Source: Xanthoparmelia taractica (Eukaryota; Ascomycota; Lecanoromycetes; Lecanorales; Parmeliaceae). From it: a stretch of DNA of 64,000 nucleotides. A program made the position numbers and the translations under genes. The stretch spans positions 186,001 to 250,000 of the forward strand of contig JANQBS010000018.1 of the NCBI GenBank assembly GCA_033085395.1, given 5' to 3'. Positions 1 through 9,918 of this stretch are shown here, piece after piece; the first letter of the stretch is position 1, and each line of letters opens with the position of its first letter. The notes under the pieces were generated by a model. The model saw nothing but the letters and a program-made list of their open reading frames with translations. It searched no databases and was not told the origin of the DNA.

Positions 1-2228
1 ACATCTGATCGCGAAGGAGCCATCAGGCGCAAAATATAACTTCGCAGCCCAATGGGGTATCAAAACAGTTTCCGTTGAGTGGTTAGAGCAGAGTCTTGAG
101 AGGGGCATGATTCTGGAAGAGAGCCTATATCATCTACTGCTTCCACCTTTAGAGCGTGGCCGAAATGCTTGGATACGAAAATCCTTTACAACAACGTCGT
201 TGGGAAAGCGAGCCCGAGATGACAATATTATCCCACCAAACACGAGGAAATTGAGAAGGACGGCAAGCGCGAGATTAAGCACTCACAATGATGGATTGTG
301 GAGCGAGATCAATGTTGGGCAGGTCAAGGCTGAAGAGATCAAAGTGGAGGCATGGGATGAGCCCGAGAAAGAGGTGGCTGATCACCGCAAGTCTCCAGAC
401 GCTGGCCAATCAAGAATGCCGAAGTCTGCCCAAATATCGGATGACTACCAAATCTTGAAGAGAAGCCAATCCGAGGCTATCCTATCGTCCATGCTATGCA
501 AAGCTCCACAGCAGGAAGGATTGTTCCATGCGAAGACATTCTTGCTTCGCGGTTTTGACAAGAAAAAGGTATGCGATATACCATTTCCTGTAGAGTCCAG
601 AGATAATAACAGGTCAGACGGCCATACTCGAGGAACACTTGAGTTCGCATGGAGCCCGGATTCTCGACGACGCCTCCCAATTACCACCCGCACCTAGAGA
701 TAGCTCTTCAAGAAACGGATACATTTTGATTCCTCATACAACCTCAGATCCCGATCCACTCCAGATATCCGAGGACGGACACCAGCCAGTGCTGGTGACA
801 GATATGTGGGTTGAAAGGTGCCTCTACCGAAAACAATTCGAAGAGCCTCAAGCAAGGGTCACAAACACACCCTTTCGAAAATTTCCTATACCAGGGTTCG
901 AAGCCCTGGTAGTGTGCTCGACCGGGTTCCAAGGCATAGATTTGGTGCACATGTCCAAGGCCGTCACGTTGATGGGCGCTACTTACAATGAGTTCTTTAC
1001 CCCCAAGGCGTCCGTTCTGTTATGCAACGCTGTGGTCCCTGGACACGAAAAATTGGTTCATGCCCAACCTTGGGGCATACCCGCTGTAAAAGCTGAATGG
1101 CTGTGGGACTGCATCCGAAGAGGCGATTTCATATCATTTGGGCCGTATCTCGTCCAGCCACTTCGAGATCCGAATCAGGTATCGAGAAATGCAGAATACC
1201 CAATCCCCCTAAACAAATCTGCCAACCGTGAGAAAGCCCTAGAAAGAACTGATAGGGCCTCGAAAACACATCATAAGAAACCTTTGCCGCCAGCTGAAGA
1301 AGAGGGCAAGCGTCTAGCGAACGACACACCCAGCTCCAGTGAGCGGGTTCAAGTTATTGACCCGAATCCCTGGTCGACCACAAATATAAGACCATCTTAC
1401 ACCGATACGAAACAACCGCCAGATACGAACACAACTAATGACATCAATGACACTACCCTGCCACATTACAGCAACCTTGATAACGAATCTTCGCACACCC
1501 TACGCCCAACATCCGATGCCCTCCACGAAATCTCCCCCAACATCTCTCAACCCAACCGAGCCACCTCACCCGAGAAACTTCCCGAACCCAGCGCCTCAGC
1601 GCAGAGTATGCCATCGCCCCAGAAACCCGTCTCCACCTCGTCCTCCTCCCTCGGCCCCGCCATCTCATCCCTCCTCGCCCACCACCAGCGCGCCTCCACG
1701 AATCCCCGACCATCGACCTCTTCCTCGGCAGACCAACCGCGTCCGTACCGCCGTCGGCGCCAGCTCCTCGGTCGCGCACCGTCCAACCTCTCCTCATCCC
1801 ACAGCATCAACCCTTCCCGCGCCAGCAGCGTCGACACGATGAACACCGACGGTCTCGGCACCCCGCTCGAGCCGTGCAACGTGATCAAATCAGACAACGC
1901 TAAGAACAACAACAACGGTAACAACAACAACAACATCGCAGACCCCAGACCCCTCTGGACCGCCGACCACGAAGACCCAGACCGCGAAGACCCACCACCG
2001 CCAATGACGCAACTGGGCTACGAGGACGAAACGGTCAAGGCGTGGCGGGAGCGCGTGGACGTGAAGATGGGCGTCGGGTACGGGAAAGCGGGCAAGGGGA
2101 AAGGGACGGGGACGGGGGCGGGGACGCCGGGGAAGGGGAAGGGTAGGGATGGTGGTGCGGCTGCGGCTGCGGCTGGAGGTGGAGGGTTGGGTATTAGTAG
2201 GAGGACGAGATTGGCTAGTGGGCGGTGA
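1..2228 (+). CDS. dpb11: Dpb11/Rad4/TopBP1-type BRCT protein, 5'-truncated by window edge
   Basis: This is the 3' part of a BRCT-repeat scaffold of the Dpb11 (budding yeast)/Rad4-Cut5 (fission yeast)/TopBP1 family, which links CDK-phosphorylated replication factors and checkpoint clamps in the nucleus. The frame is already open at base 2. The tail of one BRCT is visible first (WGIKTVSVEWLEQSL). A second follows (TFLLRGFDKKK, then after an intron TAILEEHLSSHGARILDD), and a third (GFEALVVCSTGF to WLWDCIRRGDF). The intron is 569-617, phase 0, 49 nt; removing it restores the BRCT. After about 1200 the protein is Ser/Pro-rich and disordered, with an Asn run and a Gly/Lys/Ala-rich end before the stop at 2228. 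The start codon and first BRCT repeat(s) lie upstream of the window. Family assignment is firm; exact orthology is inferred from the BRCT arrangement. Confidence 0.85.
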
Positions 2229-3114
2229 TGAGTGAGGGGTGATGTTTGGATTGAGATAGGTGAGTAGCGTGCGCAAGGGGGGGGTGGCAGAAGGGGGAGG
2301 GGGGAGGGGGGGTTGGACAGTCTACCGAGGAGCGAGCGTCGGATGTCTCGGTCAGAGAGAGAAAAAGCATGGCTTGGATGTCTGTGCTTTTTTCTGTTTA
2401 ATCTGTTTGATGGATAGATTTGGATGTGTCTGTCACATTCTTGAATGCACCGGTATCCACAACAATAATATCCTCCTCCCATCGTTCGAGTATGAGCACC
2501 AACTCTGCTCTTGTTGGACAGCTTTGTCCATCCGTTGCGAGTATTGCATTGCATCGCAGTACGTAGAGCCGCCAACCATCTCCCCTCATTTCCTGCCGTT
2601 CTTTCCGACGCTTTGAAGCCCAGTGATCAGACCTCCTCCCATCTCATGCTCGCAGACGAGACGATTCCAGGCTTTGACAGCTCGTATATACCACGGCAAG
2701 GAGCCTGGTTGGATACGGGCTTGGTGGTATCACAAACGTATCTACAATGTTGGGTTGGATACTTCGACGCTCCACGCTAGATGGTGTTTTTTTGGGCTGG
2801 AGGTGGTCGGTCGAGTCGGTAAGTAGCCCTGCATCTTGCTTTCTGTGCGTCACTCAGTACTTTCGTTCAAATTTGACGCCGTTGTGGGATCAGACGTCTG
2901 GGCGCGGGAGGTAATAGCGCATGGACCGCAACTTTTGGGATGTTTGCTTCTTGCTGAAGACGTTGCGGTGTATCAGAAAATGACCGAATAGTTTGAGGAT
3001 CCAATAACCCCAGGGAGGACAGGACCCGAAGGTTTCAAATGACAGCCTGGAACAGTCGTTTACGATTCAAAAAGTATCGCCAAAGGCCGTGTTAGTACCA
3101 TCCTCTTACGTATG
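2229..3114. other. Intergenic region, nothing recognised
   Basis: The stretch between the convergent BRCT gene and PLAC8 gene holds only short overlapping frames without motifs. A G-rich tract at about 2276-2312 follows the BRCT stop. Both 3' UTRs and terminators presumably lie here. Confidence 0.6.
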
Positions 3115-4197
3115 TCATCGAGGCGGCGGTGCATAAGTCATCCCCCCAGGAGCCACGTACGCCCCTGTAGCGGGGCCAGCATGCCTCCTTATCAGCTCCT
3201 CGCGCTCACGGACTTCCCGCTCGTCTTGCATAATGACACAACAGCAGCAACAGCATGCTTTTAGCCAGTCGGTGCCGAAGCCACCTTCGATATGATATAA
3301 CTTCCTTATGCGGGTTCGTTGGATTGCCGCGAGTAACGACTGGAATCCGCATGCGAAGAACATGAGCGCGCAGGAGCCATTGCAACTCTCGTAGCCGAGC
3401 ATATCCGTAGGATCTTGCTTTTGCGCACGGCGTGACAGCCGATACATCGTCTTGCCGTAGACCATGCATGGGCAGATGATGCCCATGCAGCACACGGTAT
3501 CAGGTTCGCATAGGTCTGTTTTCCAATGCGGGTCTATTGCAGCGTTCGGATGTGATACTTGGCCGGGACGGTGGTTTTCCGGTCCAACGTTCGGCCCAGA
3601 GAAGGAGTCTGGATCGTAGATTTCCCGCTTCGTCTCTGAAGCGGCGGTTGAACTTTGGGTCGGAGGGCTATTGCTGGTGGAAGGCGTTGCAAAATGCGGT
3701 GATGCTTCATGTGCCTTAATTGGTACAGATCCTGGCGACTGCGGCTCCGCAGCGACTTGGGTCTGTTGTATCGGTAGAGCCTGTTGCGCTGGCGGGTCTT
3801 CCTTGCGGGGAGCAGTGACGGGAAGTTGTTGTGCCTGCTGCTGCACTGGCTCTTCCTCCCTATACGGCGCAAAGAATGCAGGATGCATCTCCTGCGGACT
3901 CTGCGCCTGAGCTTTCTGATCTGGTATAGGCGAAGTTATATCTCTCTGTGGTCCTTGCTCGTAGGCCGGCAGGCCTCTGGTCGGTGACGCCGGGCTGATT
4001 GGAGACTCATCAATTACAGAGTTCGTAGGACTGGAGAATTGATTATACGGCTGGAACGTGGACCTCTGCATCTCGACAGGCGTGTCCATGAAAGAGTAAC
4101 GATTCGATTGAAAATTGTCGGTTTGAAGTGGTGGGGTTGCTCTTGCTTGATTGCCTCGTGCTGCCGGCGCCATTGATCTTTGAGTGCCTGATGCCAT
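3115..4197 (-). CDS. PLAC8-family cysteine-rich protein
   Basis: The 360-residue product has a Pro/Gln/Ser-rich disordered N-terminal half and a C-terminal PLAC8 (DUF614, cornifelin/PCR1-like) domain. The domain shows the family's cysteine pattern: WKTDLCEPDTVCCMGIICPCMVYGK, then CNGSCALMFFACG, and a six-cysteine run before the charged segment MQDEREVREREEL. PLAC8 proteins are membrane-associated; plant and fungal members have been tied to metal handling and cell size, but the role here is unknown. The frame stays open upstream to 4341, but I chose the ATG at 4195-4197 (MASGTQRSM) because the upstream codons do not look like conserved protein. No intron is needed. Confidence 0.8.
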   Translation of the reverse strand: MASGTQRSMAPAARGNQARATPPLQTDNFQSNRYSFMDTPVEMQRSTFQPYNQFSSPTNSVIDESPISPASPTRGLPAYEQGPQRDITSPIPDQKAQAQSPQEMHPAFFAPYREEEPVQQQAQQLPVTAPRKEDPPAQQALPIQQTQVAAEPQSPGSVPIKAHEASPHFATPSTSNSPPTQSSTAASETKREIYDPDSFSGPNVGPENHRPGQVSHPNAAIDPHWKTDLCEPDTVCCMGIICPCMVYGKTMYRLSRRAQKQDPTDMLGYESCNGSCALMFFACGFQSLLAAIQRTRIRKLYHIEGGFGTDWLKACCCCCCVIMQDEREVREREELIRRHAGPATGAYVAPGGMTYAPPPR

Positions 4198-5324
4198 CGC
4201 AATAGCCCTGTTTACTGCGAAGACGGATATGTTGGGTTTTGCGATCCCAGTCCTCTCTATCTTGAACCAGGTCCAAATTTGGTGGGCTCGGCCCCGAGGG
4301 AGAGGGGGTTCGGTGCCGCAGGTATGTGTTGTTACGGTCAATCAATTGTAGCAGTCGGGTCCGACCATGCGTGCAGCCTGAATGTGTCAAGGCTGTAGCA
4401 CTTGTAATTGGGCGTGTATGTCGAGTATGGTATATGCAGTCGCCAAGAGAGGGGTGGACAATCTTACGTGGCGACTGCCCTTATTCGGAGATGTTACTCC
4501 GTACTGTGTCGCATACGCGCTGGCGCCCAGCTATGGATAATGGAGCCAAAGCCCAAACGCCCTTGGGACGGCACGGCCGAAATGATGGGGTACACGGAGA
4601 TTTAATTGGTTGATGCACAGTTTCAAGCACAATGACGAACCTGGGGATGGAATACAGTAAGCGCCCAGAACACGCCATCAGCAATGCAGCTACTTCGTAC
4701 ACGACTCGGCTACCATCCGCCCTGCCCCTGGAAAACATTATGTATACAATTTACCTATGAAGTCAATACAAAATACATGGACACATGAAGACGATATACT
4801 ATTATCATTATTCTTTAACCATAGTCTATGGAGATTCATATAGTGACTTTTTACAATCACAATAAGGCTCATAGACTTTTGTCTTGCTTTGCGATGGGCT
4901 GCCTCGAGCAGCCATGAACACAGAGCGCAGAACAAGCTTAACCACTGAAAGAAATCTCGGGCATGCGTTGCCCTCATGTACCAGCAACAGAGCAGCGATG
5001 AAACCTCGAGCTCTGCAAACGCTCCAGAATCTTCGACGAGGGCAGCAGAAACCAGAGATCAGTGGTGTCCGGTTTGTCTGTTGAAGGTGGGAGTAAAATG
5101 GTTCGTATAATGCTCATATATGCTCAGCTGCTGTTCGCATGGTCATTTCCCATTATGTCGTACTGTGTTGGCCGTAACGATGTGGCCATAAATGCTGTTG
5201 CTGCACAATGCCTCTTCCTGTGGGTATCCTTATGACTCCTTGTGCCAACAATCGCGATTGACTCCATAAGACGCAGGGTTTAAAAGCGACAGCCAGAGCC
5301 CAGCTCTTACATCTTTATTGGGCG
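4198..5324. other. Intergenic region between two minus-strand genes
   Basis: No frame here looks like a real gene. It should hold the promoter of the PLAC8 gene (just above 4197) and the 3' end of the RGS gene (below 5325). No tRNA or repeat was recognised. Confidence 0.55.
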
Positions 5325-6665
5325 TCATGACGGGTATAGATTGCCATTAGGTATTGCCACAAACGCGATCGTAAGTAGAATAGTGATCAAAAGCGCCCAT
5401 GCCTCCGCCTGCCGTATCATGCGGTTCTGAATGCTTTTCAATCCATTCTCCCGCACAGGGATCCTCTTCTCAAACAGCTTCCTCCACCAGGGCTTCTGCG
5501 AATAATGTTCCACCCAAGGTTCGCCACCGTAATCGTTTGCTGGTCCAAATACCTCCATCTTGACCGGCCACTTCGACTTCGTGCTTTCATAATTTATGAA
5601 ATTGATATCTAGGCCTTTGAGTATTGCTTCTTCATCATCATCTGTGTAATCTTTCGTTTCCCAAGCGTGGTATTGTCGAGTGTGCATTCTGTGCAAGAGG
5701 ACACAAAGACCTTGAGAGGCTGCGATGATGTTAGTAATTCCGAACCACCATTCCAAAGCGGCAAATATGCGCCACCAGCGCGAATATTTTGAAAGAGTGA
5801 GAACTATGGCGATGGCAAATCCTATCGTAGTGTTCATGATGGCGAAGACACGGAGAGCGAAAGTCCATTGTTTGTTACCATTGCAGATTGACCACCGAAC
5901 AAAATTTGGGTGAGACTGATTCCGCAATGTGGAATCTAGCATCCTCTTGACCAAAGTAAGAGCGGAGGGGTGGGTCGTGTGTTCAAGAGCTTGGAGAACC
6001 ATAGCACGATCGTCGTGTGAGAGGTTCAGCTGGCGTGGACTGCCTGGAGCAATGTAATGGCTGACGATCCTGTTGACCTCGGAGCGAAACGGCTGATTTT
6101 GCTGTGATATCTGCCATTGCTGTGGAGCCGACTTCTCGTGGCTTTGCTTGAAGGGGGACTTCATGGGCGACATGCCAAACTTTCCCGAATCCAACGTCTG
6201 AGCATAATCATCTGCGAACTCCTCCGACTGATCTCCGTCCCACGTGGAACCGTTCGAAATGTCTTCGCTGTGCATATCGATCTCTTTTGCGGCCAGAGGA
6301 GTAGAGTCTTTTCCCAAGGCCTGGTTGTTTACCCTACACGTCGATCGGGAGGGATTGTTTTTCCATGGCGGTGATAAATCTTTTTCCGACTTTGGCGCAT
6401 TGCGGAATCGCTGGAAGTAGTCCACCATCCAAAGATAAAACTGGAGATTTTCGGCATCATGTGTCACGTAGGTAAGGTAGTCGAGGAAATCTTGCAAGCT
6501 ACATGGAGGCAAGCACTTGTTACACACGACGTTCTCAAAGGACAGCTCGGGGGGGATGGCGGCAGCGCTACAGTCCTGGGCGGTCCCTCCTTTTCGTGAG
6601 CATTCTGCAAGGGGTCCGTTGTGCCGTAAGACATATTCAGGGCGTTTATAGAAGAGTATTGACAT
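5325..6665 (-). CDS. RGS-domain membrane protein, Rax1-like
   Basis: The 446-residue single-exon protein combines an N-terminal RGS-type domain with membrane anchors. The start MSILFYKRPEYV leads into PPELSFENVVCNKCLPPCSLQDFLDYL and THDAENLQFYLWMVDYFQRF, the first helices of an RGS fold. A polar insert follows, then the last RGS helices (about residues 195-250). Three hydrophobic segments come next: WTFALRVFAIMNTTIGF, WWRIFAALEWWFGITNIIA and a C-terminal one before IPNGNLYPS. RGS plus three C-terminal membrane spans is the layout of yeast Rax1 and its Aspergillus homologues, which act in polarity and G-protein signalling. The frame is open to 6896, but I chose the ATG at 6663-6665 because it begins the conserved FYKRPEY block. 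Confidence 0.72.
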   Translation of the reverse strand: MSILFYKRPEYVLRHNGPLAECSRKGGTAQDCSAAAIPPELSFENVVCNKCLPPCSLQDFLDYLTYVTHDAENLQFYLWMVDYFQRFRNAPKSEKDLSPPWKNNPSRSTCRVNNQALGKDSTPLAAKEIDMHSEDISNGSTWDGDQSEEFADDYAQTLDSGKFGMSPMKSPFKQSHEKSAPQQWQISQQNQPFRSEVNRIVSHYIAPGSPRQLNLSHDDRAMVLQALEHTTHPSALTLVKRMLDSTLRNQSHPNFVRWSICNGNKQWTFALRVFAIMNTTIGFAIAIVLTLSKYSRWWRIFAALEWWFGITNIIAASQGLCVLLHRMHTRQYHAWETKDYTDDDEEAILKGLDINFINYESTKSKWPVKMEVFGPANDYGGEPWVEHYSQKPWWRKLFEKRIPVRENGLKSIQNRMIRQAEAWALLITILLTIAFVAIPNGNLYPS

Positions 6666-8398
6666 GGTGGAAATCAATACAAGATCAGGCCCGCATATTG
6701 TGACGGCTGCTGCTTCACACGTGGAGAAGTTGCAGATCGCTGATACCTGAAGCTCGAAACGAAAGAAATCTGAGATGAGGAGAGGAACCAAAACGACAAG
6801 AACATCAAAGACAGTAATCCGCCAACTTGGTAGCCAGTTTGTGCGTACATGAAAGTTTGGTAGAGAAGAGAAACGCGTTGGGTGATGAGGGAGCAAGTGG
6901 AGGTACTTCGTACAGGGCCAAGGGACTAGATGAAGGGATAGTAGTATGTAGTATTATTGTAGCTGTAAATGTAATTATGTGTCCTTCCGAGCCAATGATT
7001 AGCGGTATTCGCAGATTAGGAGACTGGACAATTATCTTGGATGCTGTTGGGCTTGGAGCCAATTGCCTACCGTCAAGTAGTAAGAAGACTAATATGCCGA
7101 GACTATTATTACAGTACTTAGAAGAGTTGCAGAACGGAGAACGAATTGTTTTAGACTTTTTTCTGTAGCTTTATTCTGCCCCCCCCTGCAGATACCCACA
7201 TGGATCCCAAGAGGATCGGATGCATTGCAGATACACGCTAGCACCCATGGCCATTGCTCAGCTTGGACTGCCGTTTAATTGGTTCCTCGGCTGGTGGACC
7301 GAAGAGTACCTTAGCGCCCATGGGTTGGTTGCGGCGGGAAAGCCTCGGACACTCGGTCTTGCGTAATGAAGACCTTTTGGTCTCAACTTCGGTGTTCTCC
7401 TTTGAGTATGTAAGAGTATCCACCAAAAATAATGCTGATCCAACTTGCTCCAACTGCCATCCGATCGTCATCACTGCGCCCAGATCTTAGACTGCCTCTT
7501 GAGTCCATGGCTCGGATCGCACTCGAGATTTTGTTTGCTACTTGTGCATGTCGCGTGCGTTCCTAACCTCCTTGGCTCTTGCATACAACTTCTTGCAGAT
7601 GCTCGACCTCCAAGAAGCAGGTTTGTCAGTGGAATGGCTCGCGAGAGTCAATGCTCCAACAAAGGGCTTGATTAGCTGAAGCATCTTACAAATACCTTAG
7701 TATACTATCAGTATTAGAATTGTCGGCTGTGCTTGACTTGAAATCTCAGGCCACCAAAAAGGTCACCAATATCAACACAGGGAAAACAACGACACCGGTA
7801 TCGTACAGCAAAGCTGCTCAAATTAGCGAGTTGAGCGAAACAAATAACTCAGATCGGTCAAGAATAGATTCATCCGTTGAGTTACTGGAGATCATAATCC
7901 CCTATCAAGCTGTTTCGGAGGTGAACCATGTATGCATGAAAGCTGCATATATGGAGGCTGAGCGTTGAAAACTTGAGGCTTCTCGCAAAAATGAAGGATT
8001 GAGAACAAGGGTATCAGAGATGAAAGGACTTTCCTGGCGGATGATCTTGGAACCTTCTTCCGCTCGAGGACAGATGAGGCCTGAGACGCCACTACATACC
8101 CAGTAAAGCCACGTGGTAGCTCGATGTCTTAATGGAACATTCATCCTTATCACAAGACCTACTGGACCGGAAGAAATAGACAGGAAGGTCCGTGAAAGCT
8201 GAGGATGGCTATCCTGCAGTACTTCCGGATAGGTCAGAGGCTGGTCGCTTTTATAATGTACAATACCTCGGCAAACAAACCGATGTTGTTCTCTCTATAG
8301 TAAGATCATGAACCTCTGGCTTCTGTGTTTTCAGCCTAACGGAGGCTGACCAACAAAAGACTGCCCTCATACCCCTAAGAGAACGATCAATCAGTGTC
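6666..8398. other. Intergenic region, mostly empty
   Basis: Apart from the interrupted frame at 7720-8106, described separately, no gene is supported. The part near 6666-7200 is the likely promoter of the RGS gene. Confidence 0.5.
7720..8106 (+). other. Interrupted open frame, possible gene relic
   Basis: A frame of 128 codons reads from 7720 to the TAA at 8104-8106 with one internal TGA at 7966-7968. The residues on both sides of the TGA look protein-like: Lys/Thr/Ser-rich before it, and a charged helix-like stretch (KLEASRKNEGLRTRVSEMKG) after it. There is no good ATG and no recognisable family. It could be a decayed gene or a chance frame. Confidence 0.2.
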
Positions 8399-9449
8399 TC
8401 AGACCTGAGGTCTTCCGGGATCCACTGTTCCTTTGACTTTAGCTGTCTCTGGTTCCCCTTCGCCTTTTTGGGCCTTGTCAGGGCTGGCTGCAATATCGGT
8501 GGAGTGTTTGGTGTCAGTATTTGATAATCCTTCCTGTTTTCCCGATGTTGTTGTCATGTCTCCCGCAGGTTTGGATGTAGCACCCTATCCAACGTTAGCA
8601 GGACGGCCTTGCTCAAAGGCGCCACATCGGGTGCAACTGGTACCAAGTCTTTGTTACTCGGGTCCTGTTCTGGCTTTTGAGCCTCGCCTTGTCTTCTACC
8701 ATAGTCACTCTCAATTCTTTTCTTATTGAAACCCTTTGCATCTGGAATGTGTTTTCGAGTGTCGCCTTGCTCGCCATCCCTGGTACCACCGCTGGTAGCA
8801 CCCTTGAACTGCACACCTTCCACATTTCCACCGCTCTCCGTCTCGTGTGCGATGTTCTCTGGACGATCATCATCCGAAGTATTAGGGGTATCCTTCTCTT
8901 CGCCTTTGTCTTCCTCGCCACCTTCATCTTGGTCCTCGCTCTTTTTGTCTCCAGACTCCTCTTCACTAGAGCCGCCTTCCTCGCCACTTTTGCCGTCTTC
9001 ACCGTGCTCATCATGCTCATCATGCTCCTCGTGCCCCTCGTGCCCTCCATGTCCTCCATGCCCGTGCCTTTCGGGATGTTGATACCTCTCAATTTGAGGT
9101 TGCATTAGATAATATACTGAAGGTATGGTAACGGCTAAGGATGTAATGGCCCTGCATGTAGGAGTCAGCCTTTCACGAGCTTTTGAATCAATTGAGTAGC
9201 CCCAATGCCCTAACAGAGAAAGGATCGGTAATGGTAGCCGGCAAGGGTGCTGAAGCGGCCTTAGAAAGGGACAGAGGCATACCAAGGTAGGTCACCTCCC
9301 AGCATTGATGATTGTTGACTACTGTGACCACCCTCAGAAGCATAGGTGCGCCGTTGAGCTGGTCGCCATGTTCGCGAGCTTCTAGTGGCTCGTGCAGAAT
9401 GGGCGAACAGTCTCGAACTCCAACGAGAGGAAGCTCTAGCGATGACCAT
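8399..9449 (-). CDS. Mitochondrial-type His/Gly/Glu-rich protein of unknown function
   Basis: The three-exon gene encodes 286 residues. Exons run 9449-9283, 9151-8644 and 8584-8399, with introns of 131 nt (branch CTGAC before TGCAG) and 59 nt (branch GCTAAC). The N-terminus is rich in Arg, Ser and Ala without acids, as in a mitochondrial presequence, then reads RRTYASEGGH. A junction codon restores the block GGDLPWAITSLAVTIPS, a likely single membrane span. Next comes a long soluble arm with His/Gly/Glu repeats (HGHGGHGGHEGHEEHDEHDE) and acidic/Lys-rich sequence. The end contains GKQEGLSNTDTKHSTDIA and KGTVDPGRPQV. From memory these tail blocks are conserved in Pezizomycotina proteins annotated only as hypothetical or mitochondrial; this recall was not checked. 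No function is known to me. Confidence 0.75.
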
Positions 9450-9918
9450 TCTGTCGATTGAGTAATATTTGAGCTGTAATAAGGTAAAAAAAGTGACACT
9501 GGTAGCACAGGACCTTATGTCTTGCCCACCAGAGACCAATGCGCAATATTTGATGTGGATTTGATGAGATTGGAAGTTTGAGAGCTTTAGTGGCTAAAAA
9601 GATCGTCATCGGCCGGATAAACTCCGGGGTTAAGACGATGAACATTTGGATGTCCGAGGTCTTGTGTCTTTCTGCTTCATTTCGCAGATTTCTATCTGTG
9701 AGTGTTGTTGAGAGCGTTGAAACCAGATAAGTTAGATTTAAAGCTGCTGTCTTCTACAAATTGCACTTGTCCTGCATTTTAGCCTGCAGTTGCCTTGAGT
9801 TTCGACCCTCCTTGAGCAAAGGTCATTTTCGTTCTTCCCAATCTCAACTCAAAGTCTCTACAGATAATTGAACACTCGTATCATTCTCTCATGTCCTTGA
9901 CGAAGCTTTCGATCTAAA
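9450..9918. promoter_or_regulatory. Shared divergent promoter region
   Basis: The 469 bp lie between the divergent starts of the mitochondrial-type gene (9449, minus) and the CAND1 gene (9919, plus), so they must carry both promoters. The 9800-9910 part is pyrimidine-rich, as is common just upstream of fungal starts. No specific factor site was identified. Confidence 0.5.

Noticed and set aside
1547..2575. Several 110-185-codon minus-strand frames opposite the BRCT gene
   Set aside because: They are shadows of the GC-biased, low-complexity coding end of the BRCT gene on the other strand.
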